Source of the DNA: Tethya wilhelma
Lineage: Eukaryota > Porifera > Demospongiae > Tethyida > Tethyidae
Length of the DNA stretch: 64,000 bases
Assembly: GCA_964030475.1 (NCBI GenBank)
Contig: CAXIPT010000054.1
Location: 43,115-107,114 of the forward strand
Direction: 5' to 3'
Under the pieces are notes generated by a model. That model did not search any database. It was not told the DNA's origin and saw only the letters and a list, made by a program, of their open reading frames with translations. Positions 32,132-43,539 of this stretch are shown here, piece by piece. The first letter of the stretch is position 1. Every line of letters begins with the position of its first letter. Position numbers and translations under genes: made by a program.

Positions 32132-32766
32132 TTTTTTGTCAATGAACAACATAATTGCAGACCATGATCACTATTACATACTATAATAATTTATGATTAA
32201 CATCCAACCTGATACAGAGTGAAGTGAAACATTGTTACCATGTAATAAACTTGACAATGTCTTTGTACAAAAAACACACATTGACTGTGAGCTCAAAATG
32301 ACAAAAATTAAGCACACACCTTAGGTACTACAAAATCAATTCTTAATGACATCACATCTGGTTACAATTCCCCTCCCTAAGGAGGGTACTTGTCTACAAA
32401 GTTCTGTAATTAGAACATACCAAACAAAAAAAACTCATAATTACATATTAATTCAAAGAAAAACACAATAGAATACAATATTGAGTCGAAATTCTTACAG
32501 TCTGTATGAAAATAATTTCATTGGCCAGCACTTGAATGAGCCAAGGACCTTGTTACTGGTCCTTCTCGGTGGAAAGAAATGGTAGGAGGCGGCAGTTGGT
32601 TAGAAAAATCAGCAGCTTTACTTTTCCGTGTAGTCTACTTCTCAGTCCTATACCCATTCAACACTTAATGAATTTCAGCATTTGTAGGAGTAGTAGCTTC
32701 AATCCAGTATAGCGTTTGTCAGTGTGATATGGTCCCTGCCAGCCAATTCCCTTGACTTCCTTAGAA
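32132..32766. other. No clear gene; doubtful retroelement tail
   Basis: No clear gene. On the minus strand 32760-32530 reads, with stops, phrases such as NWLAGTISH and EGPVTRSLAHS that faintly resemble the tail of an LTR-retrotransposon pol, but it is too short to assign. It ends at the N at 32767. Confidence 0.25.
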
Positions 32767-32767
32767 T

Positions 32768-33811
32768 NGCTAATTTTTATCTGACGCACCCTTTCAGGAC
32801 TTAGAAATTTTTTCAGGTGAGGTCAACACGCTGGTAAAGGTCGTCATGTGGAGTGTATACACATTGCATGCAAGCTTGACTATCAGTGCAGTTTGCTACT
32901 CAAACTCCGATTTCGGCTAGTTGTCTCCTCATGAGTGTGAGCCAGAGGGGCCTGAGTGAGATCCACCACCTGGAGGCCATTGGCAAGAGGAGACTGGAAG
33001 GGACTGAGAAGACTGATATACAGTCTGCCAGAGACTGCCTATAATTATATGAAAGCAAGTGAAATAAACTCATTAACTGATTAAGTATTGTTCTACTCAA
33101 TCAGATTGTGAGAAGTGATCAAAAGCCTCTGCAGAAGTTCAATCTCCACAGACACAGCCACTGTATACAATCCAACTTCATGCATACATGATTCTATTAC
33201 CATAATAATCTATGATAGTAATTAAATTGATATAATAATATGGTGTCACAAGTCTCCAACTTACTCACGGAGCTGCATGCCTTATTCAGCCTACTAGGCT
33301 ACTGATCAATGCCGACTTCTGAAACTAGTAAAGTATGTATAATTACAGAAAACTGAGTTATTTCAGGCTCATCATCTGACTCTCAAGCCTTTGACTTCAC
33401 AACTTGCAGTGCAGTCACTAGCCAGCATGCCAAATTCAAGCATTGGATCATTGCTGCTGCATGTACTCAGCTATGTCGACTTTTTGACTGAACACTGACT
33501 GATTATGTAGAAAACTCGAGTCAAAGCAGGCACAAAACGCCATCATGACAGCAATTCCAATGGGCAATCATGGTGAAAGTCACTGAGACTATAGCTATAG
33601 CTAGCTAGCACTGAGTTGAGCAGAATCTGTTGCTCTCTACCTTTGTTTTTTTATCTGCAGATGGACACTCAGCTCTGCAAACACTAAGTACAAGTAAAAC
33701 AGTCAAATTTCAAGCTCTAAACCTATTTAATTGTGACGACCTTTTCCTAGAGATGACCTTGCAAAAATTTTCTAAGTCCCAAAAGGGTGCGTCAGATAAA
33801 AATTAGCCACC
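32768..33811. mobile_element. TIR element J, non-autonomous
   Basis: About 1.04 kb between imperfect inverted repeats of about 80 bp: GCTAATTTTTATCTGACGCA at the left and its complement at 33787-33811. The left flank is lost at the assembly join. Within the repeat both ends share GGACTTAGAAA and AAAGGTCGTC. The interior has no coding frame that I can support. Confidence 0.75.
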
Positions 33812-33859
33812 CGTAACGCGGCTCGTATTGACCACACCCACTGTTTCCAATCCCTCTCC

Positions 33860-34441
33860 CCTCCTTTATCTATGGTTAGCGCGAGCTCTGCAGCTAAGCG
33901 AATTAGCATTGAACTTTAAACTTGCTGTGCATTTAGGTAAGGTATCACCCTAATAAAATACCAAGTTTGAGTTGGAACTGATAAGTAGGTGGGGCTCAAC
34001 GAGGTCGAGAAGTGCAAAAGGTCACGATCGCCGCGATCGTGACTATAAGTTTTCTTAGCTCGTTTTCTCTGTAGTCTCCAGGATTAGAAGCTTAGCGCTA
34101 CTTGTGGTAGTAGAGGGATAGTTAGTCTATATATTTATGAGCTTAGTTTGGATGCTGCTCAAAGCCAGAGAGAAAGAAAGCCAAAGACGCTCGGAAATCT
34201 ATTGAACTTCGAACCCTCCAATTTTTGAGCAAATTTTTCCAGGATCAGCCATGTCCACGCTAGGATTAGCTGTCATACAGGTAAGAGATAAGTACTTTAA
34301 CACATTAGTTTGTCCTTTTTGAAGTAAGTATGCAGCCAGAGCTGCATAATAAACATCAATCAACTAGTACAAAAAAATAAATTTTAATTTAGTAATTCAT
34401 CACGTGGCCACATCCTGCAATTTCCGGGTGTAAAGGGTTAA
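33860..34441 (+). mobile_element. TTAA element I (related to E and H)
   Basis: The interior matches E and H in order: AACTTGCTGTGCATTTAGGT, AAAATACCAAGTTTGAG, CACGATCGCCGCGATCGTGA. The right end reads CCGGGTGTAAAGGG and then TTAA (34438-34441). The left end is unclear because element J ends just before it. Non-coding. Confidence 0.6.
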
Positions 34442-34495
34442 TAATTACGAATAAACTTTCATCTAGCTAGTACAAAATTAATTATTTAGCAGGCA

Positions 34496-34545
34496 AAAAG
34501 GGGGGTTCGTCCGAACCAAACGAACTACCCCTGGATCCGCCACTG
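34496..34545 (-). repeat. Element G right-end fragment (G2)
   Basis: Ends CTACCCCTGGATCCGCCACTG, the G terminus, after GGGGGGTTCGTCCGAACC. Only the terminal part is present. Confidence 0.6.
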
Positions 34546-34607
34546 CCTCCCCATTCCTCCCCTGTATAATGCACTGCAGATATAGGTGATCATATCAGTA
34601 GTAACAG

Positions 34608-35420
34608 TTATGATACAATTCCTCGAACTACTTTGAAGTGATCACCAGTATGGTAAACAAATATGGCACGATCTGAATCACTCTCGTGGGCCATCAGAGA
34701 GGGATCTACATGGCTAGGAGAGTGAAGCTGCCATGTGGCATTTTGCCTGCTGTACGAAAAGATACGCGTGTTCAGCAAGTGTGCCAGTGCAAACATCTCT
34801 ACAGATGTGCCCCACTCTCCATCCTTTCCCATGTTAGATACTCATGCACATTATCATAGAGGCCAACATAGTAACTGGACATAAATAGATCATCATTTGC
34901 TTCCATGTGGGTAGTGATAGCATTTCGTAATGCACTGTATTGAGTCTGAGACCCAGTAATGACATGAGAAAAAGCTCTAAGGAGACAATTCCCGTCCCCC
35001 CTAGTGTTAAGAAGAGTTCTAGTGTCAGGGCGTCTCAGAGCAACAGTTGGACTACCCGGTGTGATAGTACTTGCACGCCTAAATGTCAACCCCAGTTGGG
35101 CACACACACTACGCTGCCAGTCAGCACTCACTGGATTGTGACTAAAAGGCCACACACCAAGTCTGTTGAGCTCGTAATCTTCACGGTTGCAAACTGTCTT
35201 ACAGTTACTGTTTTGTTGAGAGTCGGGACAATCTCGTTTCCTATCAGCTATCTGATTGGTGGCCATCTTTACAATTTTTCTAGCCTTTGATGCTACGACC
35301 ACATTGCTATCAGCATCAATACCCAGTTTACGCTTTCTACCACATTTAGGCTGGGGTGGTATGGGGTACTGCGGTAGATCATTTCTGAACTTTTCTCTCA
35401 GCCTGTTCACTTCACGAATG
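34608..35420 (-). pseudogene. OTU-family cysteine protease fragment
   Basis: OTU proteases are deubiquitinase-like enzymes and are found both in hosts and in Helitron/Helentron polyproteins. 35420-34799 gives a basic N-terminal stretch (KCGRKRKLG), then RGDGNCLLRAFSH with the catalytic Asp and Cys. A one-base shift near 34830 leads to GEWGTSVEMFALAHLL, and TGDHFKVV near 34630 holds the catalytic His. All triad positions are present, but the frame is broken and the upstream side is cut by the N at 35421. It may belong to the Helitron at 37-44 kb, which is inferred from family habit and closeness only. Confidence 0.75.
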
Positions 35421-35422
35421 NA

Positions 35423-36622
35423 GAATCCCACTATGCAACGAGAAGCCCCGCGACCTTTGACCCGCGATTAACCCTGTGACTACGGAATTTTACTTTAACA
35501 AACTCTGCACCGTGGAATGTGTTCTATAGAATGCTATAATGAAGCTACTATCTTTTTCCAAGGTTTATCTGGCACAGTAATTTTTAGTTACTATAGCTAC
35601 ATCCCCAGATACCTTTTAAGAGCCAAATTCACCAACTTATGGCTCCGGATCCATGCAACCCTTTCTGTATACCTACCCCTTTTTCAACGTTCCTCTCCTC
35701 AGTTATAATAATATGTCAACTTTTAATTCACTTATCATACTAACTTATTGAGGTGACTGCATGTCCATTATTAGCCCTTCTGTGCTATTTAGGCATGCCA
35801 CACCTGTATGCTCATGCTATTGTTTTAATTTGAAAAAGAAAGAAAAAACAAACAAACAAACAAACAAATGTTCAGTTGATTATATACTAGAATATACAAC
35901 CCTAGACTAGACTGATAAATGATAATGACTCTGTGAAGAAGTTTATCCCTCTAATCGTGTCTCTAACGGTTGGTTTTAGGGTCAGAGGTGGTGCGCCTGG
36001 TGTGGATATTGAGTCTGCTGAGGTGATGATAGCCTGTAAATCCCTATTGCACCTAGAACTCGTTCAAAGACTTTCAATCTTCTTCCTCAATATGCTTCTA
36101 TTTGTCCTGTTCCATATTTTGTACCTCATGCAGTCCTAGTGGCGTAGCAAAGAAATTATAGAAATAATAACATATAATTGTGGTTTATGGACCAAATGAC
36201 ATTATGACTATATAATTATTATTTATCTTCATTGGGAATGTCCAAGCTGTTCAGAGTTTTACTTCGTTAGCTGCTTCAGTCCCAGGCAAAATTTAAAAGT
36301 CAGAGAATATAGCTCAATATGCATAGCTATCAATGTTGGTATCAAGTATATGCAGACAGTTTTGAAATCAACTAAGAAAAGTGAATCAGACTCATATACA
36401 AGTGTCCCCAATGTTTCTCATCCATGCATACAGTATATATATGTAGCTAGCTAAAAATTAAACCACATGAGATTCTTCTGATGGCATGCATAGTACTCTA
36501 AGGATTTGCTTTCTTATTGCACACCCACTCACACCCACCCACAGTGACACACACACACACACACACACACCACACACACACACAGATGGCACACNNNNNN
36601 NNNNNNNNNNNNNNNNNNNNNN

Positions 36623-36692
<70 letters not shown>

Positions 36693-37169
36693 GCACAGAT
36701 TAAAGAGACATATACAATTAATGCACCCTGCTGCCTAGTGATAGAATATTCAGTGGCCCAAGCTCTTCTCTTCCTTTCAAATTTTATGCAGTATAAAAAT
36801 ATCTTCAGACATAGACACTGAGCACCCTAAGGCCTGATCTGTGTGTGAAGTAGGCGGCCACAAAAAAACAAACCAGTATCTACAGACCACTGAGGCTCAC
36901 TGACTCAAGCTAAACTTGATATATTGTGGCATTATTGTGCCAGCCGGATGGCCTTGGAAAACGTTAGTAAGCTTACATTAGCAGTAGAACAGAATTCTTT
37001 ACTTACCCTATTAGCAATCCATTCTTTTCAGCTATGCTGCAGATTCCTGTGCACATCAACTTGATCAATCGAGCATGACATCCATGTTTTTTTTCTAAGT
37101 AAAATGCCGTAGTCACAGGGTTAATCGCGGGTCAAAGGTCGCGGGGCTTCTCGTTGCATAGTGGGATTC
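35423..37169. mobile_element. TIR element R with AC microsatellite
   Basis: About 1.75 kb bounded by inverted repeats of about 70 bp: GAATCCCACTATGCAACGAG at 35423 and its complement ending at 37169, continuing through GCGACCTTTGACCCGCGATT and the AAGTAAAAT..CCGTAG boundary. The interior shows no supported gene; a 68-codon frame at 35933 (GFRVRGGAPGVDIESAEV) is not recognised. It directly abuts the Helitron start at 37173. Confidence 0.65.
36544..36690. repeat. AC/TG microsatellite with gap
   Basis: Nearly pure (AC)n on both sides of a 28-base gap (36595-36622), with a GATGGC interruption at 36585. The gap length is presumably unreliable because of the repeat. Open frames here encode only Thr-His or Cys-Val repeats. 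Confidence 0.95.
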
Positions 37170-38016
37170 ATAATCATACGTACGGTAGTACGTATAGTAG
37201 GAATGGGTCGGATGTCCCATATGCACAATACAAAATATTCATACTTATAAATTTCCAAGAAAAGAAAATTAAACCTTTAAACCTTCTTTTGAGACTCTTC
37301 CAGGTAGATTTCCAACTGTATACAAGGATAGAACTCAGAAACAGTCTCCTGGGCACTTCTAGAAGTCGGTTGGTTAGAAGCCATACTGGTGTAATTTTGT
37401 TCTCCTAACGTACGTACGTACTTACTTACTTCCTAACTGACTTACTTGAAAACGATTTCAAGAAAAACGAAATAACTTGTCACCGTTTTGAGCACAGGAT
37501 AGTATTGCTTATTGTAGGTAGTATATTCCTTGATACTTGCTTGCTACATAACTCGAAAGAGCAAAGAACTGGAAGGCTATGAAAAAAAAATACAGTATAA
37601 ATTTCTGTACTGTTACGACCCACGTGGTATGTGGTAAAGGTCGTCCAAGACATAAGCTTGTGCCTGGCCACGTGGATGTTTGTAGCGCATGCGCATGTAT
37701 AGTAGATATCCAGCAACCAGTTTTGGCCAGATATAAACCAGTTCGGTGACCGGTTTCAAGCAGTTTTGGTGACTTTTCTTGACGTTCCAAAGTGTCTTCT
37801 GTTATCTTCTGTGATCTTCTGAGTCGTTCCTCAGGTTTCCGGATTTCCGCGAGCCGAGTCTTGTCTCAAGTTCCAGCACTCATCTACTGGCACAAGAGAT
37901 AAGTTGAAGTAGCTAACTTTTTGTTGTTTTAGCTTAGTAGGGTAGCAATAATTTTCGTGGAATTGTGTGTCTGTGTCTCCGAGTGTATTTCGGTCCTATT
38001 TGTCAGTGTGTATAAC

Positions 38017-38170
38017 TGTACCTTTGCTGTGTCTCAGTAGTGTGTTTCTAGTAGTGTTTGTACCTTTGCTGTGCCTTAGTGTGTTTCTAGTAGTGTTGGT
38101 GTAACGTGTACCTTTGCTGTGCCTTAGTGTGTTTCAATTCTAATAGTGTTTGTGTAACTGTATTATATTA
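38017..38170 (+). repeat. Tandem repeats in the Helitron leader
   Basis: Three units of about 45-50 bp containing GTACCTTTGCTGTG and TTAGTGTGTTTCTAGTAGTG, just upstream of the coding start at 38229. Two units appear in P2 at 43610-43720 in inverse orientation. Confidence 0.8.
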
Positions 38171-38228
38171 TCTTTTCGTGTTCATAGTTTTGTGTACGCA
38201 TTTCACTGTATACTGTTATCACGTAGCC

Positions 38229-38719
38229 ATGCCTTCAAAAAAGTATCAACGACGATACAAACGAAAACAATATTACCTAGCTAACAAAGAAAAGACTTTG
38301 ACTGCACAAAGGGAGTACTATTGTGACAATATTGAAAAAGAAAAGGCTCGAAGCATTGAAAACTATGTGACAGCAAAACATAAAAAGCCAGAAAAAATTA
38401 AATATGCTTCACAACGTTCATCACACAAAAACTATTTCAAAGATTTACCGCAGAATCGCCAGTCTTCCAGAATAAAATCTCGAAAGTTTTATGAGGCAAA
38501 CAAAGATTCTTGTAGAGAGGCCTCAAAACTTAAAATGAAAAGCTTCTACAATCAGAACAGGCTATATTGTAGACAGGCAGCTAGCATTAGAATGAAAAAT
38601 ATGTACGAAAGAAACAAGCCAGCATGCAGACAGGCAGCTAGCATCAGAATGAAAAATATGTATGAGAGGAACAAGCCGGCATGCAGACAGGCAGCTAGCA
38701 TAAGAAAGAAAAGTATGTA
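38229..38719 (+). CDS. Helitron protein N-terminus, copy 1 (partial)
   Basis: Starts ATG (MPSKKYQRRYKRKQYYLANK) and is Lys/Arg-rich. It then enters 19-residue units of the form MYERNKPACRQAASIRKKS, preceded by a variant unit YNQNRLYCRQAASIRMKN, and ends at the assembly join. No domain is recognised in this basic part; comparable basic repeats precede Rep in other animal Helitrons. The larger open frame that starts at 38106 extends upstream through the leader repeats and is unlikely to be the true start, because P2 shares only the MPSKK start. Confidence 0.7.
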
Positions 38720-38720
38720 N

Positions 38721-41700
38721 GTATCTCAGTTTCAGATCTGACTAGCTCATAGATCTTGCTACGAGACTTGAGGCTCTGTTCTACTGGGTTGATACGTGCA
38801 CACTCACAGGCTGGTCTGGGAAAGCCAAATTTGAACACAGTCATAAAAGTATTGCCAGTAAGCTTTCGCCTTCTACGACAATAGTTGCTACACTTGTGCA
38901 TCTGGTATCGTGTAACAAGTCGGCGCAGTTCAGGATTGGATTTCTTGCCAGGAATATGACAAGTGATCCTATCCTGGATAAAGGCAAGTACATCATCGGG
39001 ATCATCTTCCCCAATCACAGGAGCACCTTCTATCCACAACAACACATGATAGTGAGGTGCTCCCCTGGCTTGGTACTCTTTCTTCCAATACTAATGGGAT
39101 ACTTGGCCTAATACTTGTCCTTTCACAAGAACTGTCTGGAAGAAAGCATGGAATTTGTTGCTAAACTGACGGGAAACAGACACTGGATCTTTGGTACAAA
39201 GTTTCCCAATGTTGTAATTTGAGCTAGATGGAATGCCATTGACTTTCTTCAGATACTCAGATATGTTTGAAGATTCGTACTCTGCACAACTGAATGTGAG
39301 AAACAGTGTGGGGGGGCCAACCTTGCAGATAATGCACTTTAGCTCACTCTGGCGAAGAAACCAGTAGTGATTTGTACCGCGAACACTTTGAAGCATGGTT
39401 GACAAATTTGCTTCAAGTTGTTCATCGGAAGAGTTCACTTGTGAAAGCAGTCTTGATACGGTCACTGCTTGTTGCCTGGTATTTTTCAACATGTTATAAA
39501 TACCAGCAGACAATTCCCGTATCTCTTTTTGCCACAGCAGGTAAAACACATACTGGGCATTTTTCCGAAATCGCAAGTCTTTGTTCAAGAGCCTACTTTT
39601 GGCATACTCAGCATGGGAGATCTTTTTCTCACGCTGATGGTTCTGGCCGAAAGCACCATTGGGGAAAAGGGTTGGAAAACAAAGCAAGTCAAGGTGGCTC
39701 TGTCTGTTATCAATGGGATACTCTTTCACACTCAGCATCTTGTACTGATCAATGTCAGAGTGCGGTGGTAGCCTGTTGTCAAGATCACGCACTGTGTACG
39801 CTTGAAGGCCAGCAATATCAGCTTCATTAGCTCTTTCAAGCATGGTGCTAGTAGCACTGTTAGCAACCTCAACTACTTGCTGGCTTGTTTCATCAACAGC
39901 ATCATCTTGCACATCCTGATAAAGCCAATTGATATGCTTGAACTTATCAACTGCTGACCTAAGTTTGTTGACGTCAACTAGACTACGCCACACAACCTTG
40001 TTTTTAGTTGGCCTGCCATTCACCAGTATATAGAGCTCAGGATCAGCCAAACGTTTTGATAACTTGGCCCGGTCAAGTGTTTCAATTGTTTTTTTCAAGG
40101 GCAGCGGAAGGAAGAACATTGTTCCTTTGCATGCTTTCAAAGAGTTGTATGTTGGCACTTTTTTGGTGTAAGTACCAAGACGTACAACAGTTTGATAACA
40201 CTTGGCAAGCTGGATCAGCTGTGTACTCAAAGGATCTAGGTGCTGCAATTCTGGTGGGAGAGGGACTGTCTCTAAACCATTCAAAACACAGCGATTGGGC
40301 AATACATTCTTCTGTATGTTGGGTTTGCAATAAGTGCACAGGTAATTTTGCTCCTTTAGAGCATTCGGATTCCTGTCAACAACAAAATCCTTCAACCTAT
40401 GCCACACATCACTACACAACTTGCTATCAGATAGACTGACTTTACTAAAATTTTTTCTCTGACATAAGCGCTCACAGCTCATGCAGGGGATATCGGCATA
40501 GTCTTCACGCTCCTTCTCAAACTTGGCAATAACAGCATCATGTTCAAGAAGGAGTGGGGTTTCAATGTCAGTCTGTCTGTATTTTGGAGTGGTCTCTGAC
40601 ACACTCTGGATGTAGCCATCATCAGTCTCATTTGTTTTTGAGGCGAGAAGCTTGTGGAGGCTAATGCTGTGGGTAAGCTCAACAAGTTTGCCTACATTAG
40701 CATTACGTAATGCCATGTCTAGCTCTTTAATTAGCAAATGGCTTTGGATTGCACTATATACCTCCTTTAACATTTGATGTAGGAGGGGGTAATGCACAGA
40801 ACCACTTTTCAAAATACGGAGTTTACTGGTACACTCACTATCATCACCACGGCATATTAATGGGTGACCAAGCTTTGGAGTGGTACTGGGGACACCTTCA
40901 TCCCAGTTAAACCTAGTGGTATAATGCCCATGGTGATATGGACATTCACTGTCAAGCATATCAATTTGGTGCCTGACTTCTGTTATTTCATTGGTAAAGA
41001 TTTCTCTGAGTGACACAATGCTCTTGAGCTCATCGTCACTCAGAGGCTTGCACTCTTGTGTGCACTTCCAGTGCAGACAAGGTGAATTGGGATTGGGCTT
41101 GGGTTTCTTTTTCTCAAGAGGACACAGAGCCTTTTCTGCTACAATGCATACACCATTTCTAGTGATTGGAATGCACTTTCTCTTTACAGGTTTTTGATAG
41201 GCTTCGTCGTAATAATAAGGCTTTCTTGAGGGTTGGTGCACGCCTTCACCCAAGTCCTTTCTATCATTGAATGTATAGGCTGCAATGCGCCTACAAGCAC
41301 CCAGTAAACTACTAGTTTCAGTACGGCGAGTCTGAAATGCCTTTGCTAGCAATTTTGAGGCTGCAATCTTGCAAACAGTTTTAGCTAACAACTTGGAAGA
41401 CAGTTTCTGACATAATGAATGCTGCATTTCACTAAGGGAGTTGGCAAGCTCAGCACTATGTGACAGCAGATTGACCTGAAGGTTTTTCAGAATTGCTTCT
41501 CTGCTCACACCTCGCAGTTCATAAAGAGCATATCTATTTTTGCATTGAGCACGAATGATATGCTGCTTTCTTTGATAGTACATTCTGGCCTTTATCAAGG
41601 GCCTAGCATTAGCATACCACTTCCTCTGTCTAATCCTGGAGGCCATGCGGCATGCTTGCTTGTTTACGGCATACATCTTTTTCTTCCTTATGCTAGCTGC

Positions 41701-42294
41701 CTGTCTGCACGCCAGCTTGTTTCGCTCATACATCTGTTTCTTTCTTATGCTAGCTGCCTGTCTGCATGCCGGCTTGTTTCGCTCATACATCTTTTTCTTT
41801 CTTATGCTAGCTGCCTGTCTGCATGCCGGCTTGTTTCGCTCGTACATACTTTTCTTTCTTATGCTAGCTGCCTGTCTGCATGCCGGCTTGTTTCGCTCGT
41901 ACATACTTTTCTTTCTTATGCTAGCTGCCTGTCTGCATGCTAGCTTGTTTCTTTCATACATATTTTTCATTCTTATGCTAGCTGCGTGTCTACAATATAG
42001 CCTATTCTGATTGTAGAAGCTTTTCATTTAAGTTTCGAGGCCTCTCTGCAAGCATCTTTGTTTGCCTCATAAAACTTTTGAAATTTTCTTCTGGAAGACT
42101 GCCGATTCTGTGGTAAATCTTTAAAATAGTTTTTGTGTGATGAACATTGTGAAGCATATTTAATTTTTTCTGGCTTTTCATGTTTTGCTGTCACATAGTT
42201 TTCAATGCTTCGAGCCTTTTCTTTTTCAATATTGTCACAATAGTACTCCCTTTGTGCAGTCAAAGCCTTTTCTTTGTTAGCTAGATAATACTGT
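38721..42294 (-). pseudogene. Helitron Rep protein, long but interrupted
   Basis: Rolling-circle transposase N-terminal portion. From 42294 downward: basic N-terminus, a one-base loss in an A run at 42027 that breaks the frame, five 19-residue MYERNK units, then YQRKQHIIRAQ. A Cys-rich part follows (CMSCERLC, YLCTYCKPNI, NGLETVPLPPEL: DUF6570-like). The Helitron_like_N domain is clear (LDLLCFPTLFPNGAFGQ, LFLTFSCAEYESSNISEYL). A TAG at 39091-39093 interrupts the frame one residue before YWKKEYQARGAPHYHVLLW, which contains the HxH metal-binding motif of Rep. The reading continues to 38721. The Rep tyrosines and the helicase are not in the window. Confidence 0.85.
41665..42000 (-). repeat. 57-bp coding tandem repeats
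   Basis: Five near-identical 57-bp units, each encoding 19 residues (MYERNK[P/L]ACRQAASIRKKx), flanked by one divergent unit on each side (YNQNRLYCRHAASIRMKN and YAVNKQACRMASRIRQRK). Every unit has one Cys and about six basic residues. The complementary strand is also open, which yields spurious frames. Confidence 0.9.
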
Positions 42295-42295
42295 N

Positions 42296-43539
42296 GACAA
42301 AGAGCCTTTTCGGCTACAATGCACACACCATATCTAGTGATAGGAATATACTTTCTCTTTACAGATTGATAGGCTGCATCATAGAAATAAGGCTCAGTGG
42401 AGGCATGGTGCACTACCTCACCCAGGTCCTTCCTATCATTGATTTTATAGGCTGCAATGCGCCTACAAGCACCCAGTAAACTACCAGTCTGAAAGGCCTT
42501 TGCTAGCAATTTAGAGGCTGCTATTTTGCAAACAGTTTTAGCTAACAACTTGGAAGACAGTTTCTGACACAATGAATGCTGCATTTCACTAAAGGAGTTG
42601 GTAAGCTCAGCACTATGTGACAGCAGATTGACCTGAAGGTTTTTCAGAATTGCTTCTCTGCTCACACCTCGCAGCTCATAAAGAGCATATCTATTTCTAC
42701 GCTGAGCACGAATGATATGCTGCTTTCTTTGATAGTACATTCTGGCCTTTATCAAGGGCCTAGCATTAGCATACCACTTCCTCTGTCTAATCCTGGAGGC
42801 CATGCAGCATGCTTGCTTGTTTAGGGTATACATCTTTTTCTTTCTTATGCTAGCTGCCTGTCTGCATGCCAGCTTGTTTCACTCGTACATACTTTTCTTT
42901 CTTATGCTAGCTGCCTGTCTGCATGCTGGCTTGTTTTGCTCGTACATACTTTTCTTTCTTATGCTAGCTGCCTGTCTGCATGCTGGCTTGTTTCGCTCGT
43001 ACATACTTTTCTTTCTTATGCTAGCTGCCTGTCTGGCTTGTTTCTCTAATATATATTTTTTATTCTAATGCTAGCTGCCTGTCTGCATGCTGGCTTGTTT
43101 CTTTCATACATATTTTTCATTCTAATGCTAGCTGCCTGTCTGCATGCTGGCTTGTTTCTTTCATACATGTTTTTCATTCTTATGCTAGCTGCTTGTCTAC
43201 AATATAGCCTGTTCTGATTGTAGAAGCTTTTCATTTTAAGTTTCGAGGCCTCTCTGCAAGCATCTTTGTTTGCCTCATAAAACTTTTGAAATTTTATTTT
43301 GGAAGACTGGCGATTCTGTGGTAAATCTTTGAAATAGTTTTTGTGTGATGACATAGTGAAGCATATCTAATTTTTTCTGGCTTTTCATGTTTTGCTGTCA
43401 CATAGTTTTCAATGCTTCGAGCCTTTTCTTTTTCAATATTGTCACAATAGTACTCCCTTTGTGCAGTCAAAGCCTTTTCTTTGTTAGCTAGATAATACTG
43501 TTTTCGCTTGTATCGTTGTTGATACTTTTTTGAAGGCAT
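42296..43539 (-). pseudogene. Helitron protein N-terminus, copy 2
   Basis: Starts at 43539 (MPSKKYQQRYKRKQYYLANK) and runs through the basic region and repeat units. Stops in the repeat array (for example near 42880 and 43050, where a unit is shortened) and a loss near 43354 break it. It continues with YQRKQHIIRAQRRNRYALYE and ends at the N (42295) in VAEKALC. On the other side of the N the sequence restarts at residue 14 of the same protein. The join therefore links two copies, or two overlapping contigs, of the same gene. Confidence 0.8.

Larger units (their letters stand above)
37173..38719 (+). mobile_element. Helitron P1, 5' part
   Basis: Begins with a palindrome ATACGTAC-GGTA-GTACGTAT followed by AGTAGGAATGGG and CACAATACAAAATATTCA. 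This parallels the start of repeat C. It contains an untranslated leader of about 1 kb and the first 160 codons of the Helitron gene, ending at the single N (38720) inside the repeat region. It is an inverted counterpart of 42840-44575 (P2), with scattered differences. Confidence 0.8.

Noticed and set aside
36458..36821. Cys-Val and Thr-His repeat proteins
   Set aside because: Translations of an AC/TG microsatellite that spans a gap.
41665..42000. CRISPR-like regular repeats
   Set aside because: Units are contiguous without spacers, encode protein, and the genome is eukaryotic.
41545..43068. Long plus-strand frames of repeated LMLAACLHAGLFRSYI-like peptides, resembling membrane repeats
   Set aside because: They are the exact complement of the 57-bp Helitron repeat units on the minus strand; frame openness is a by-product of the repeat.
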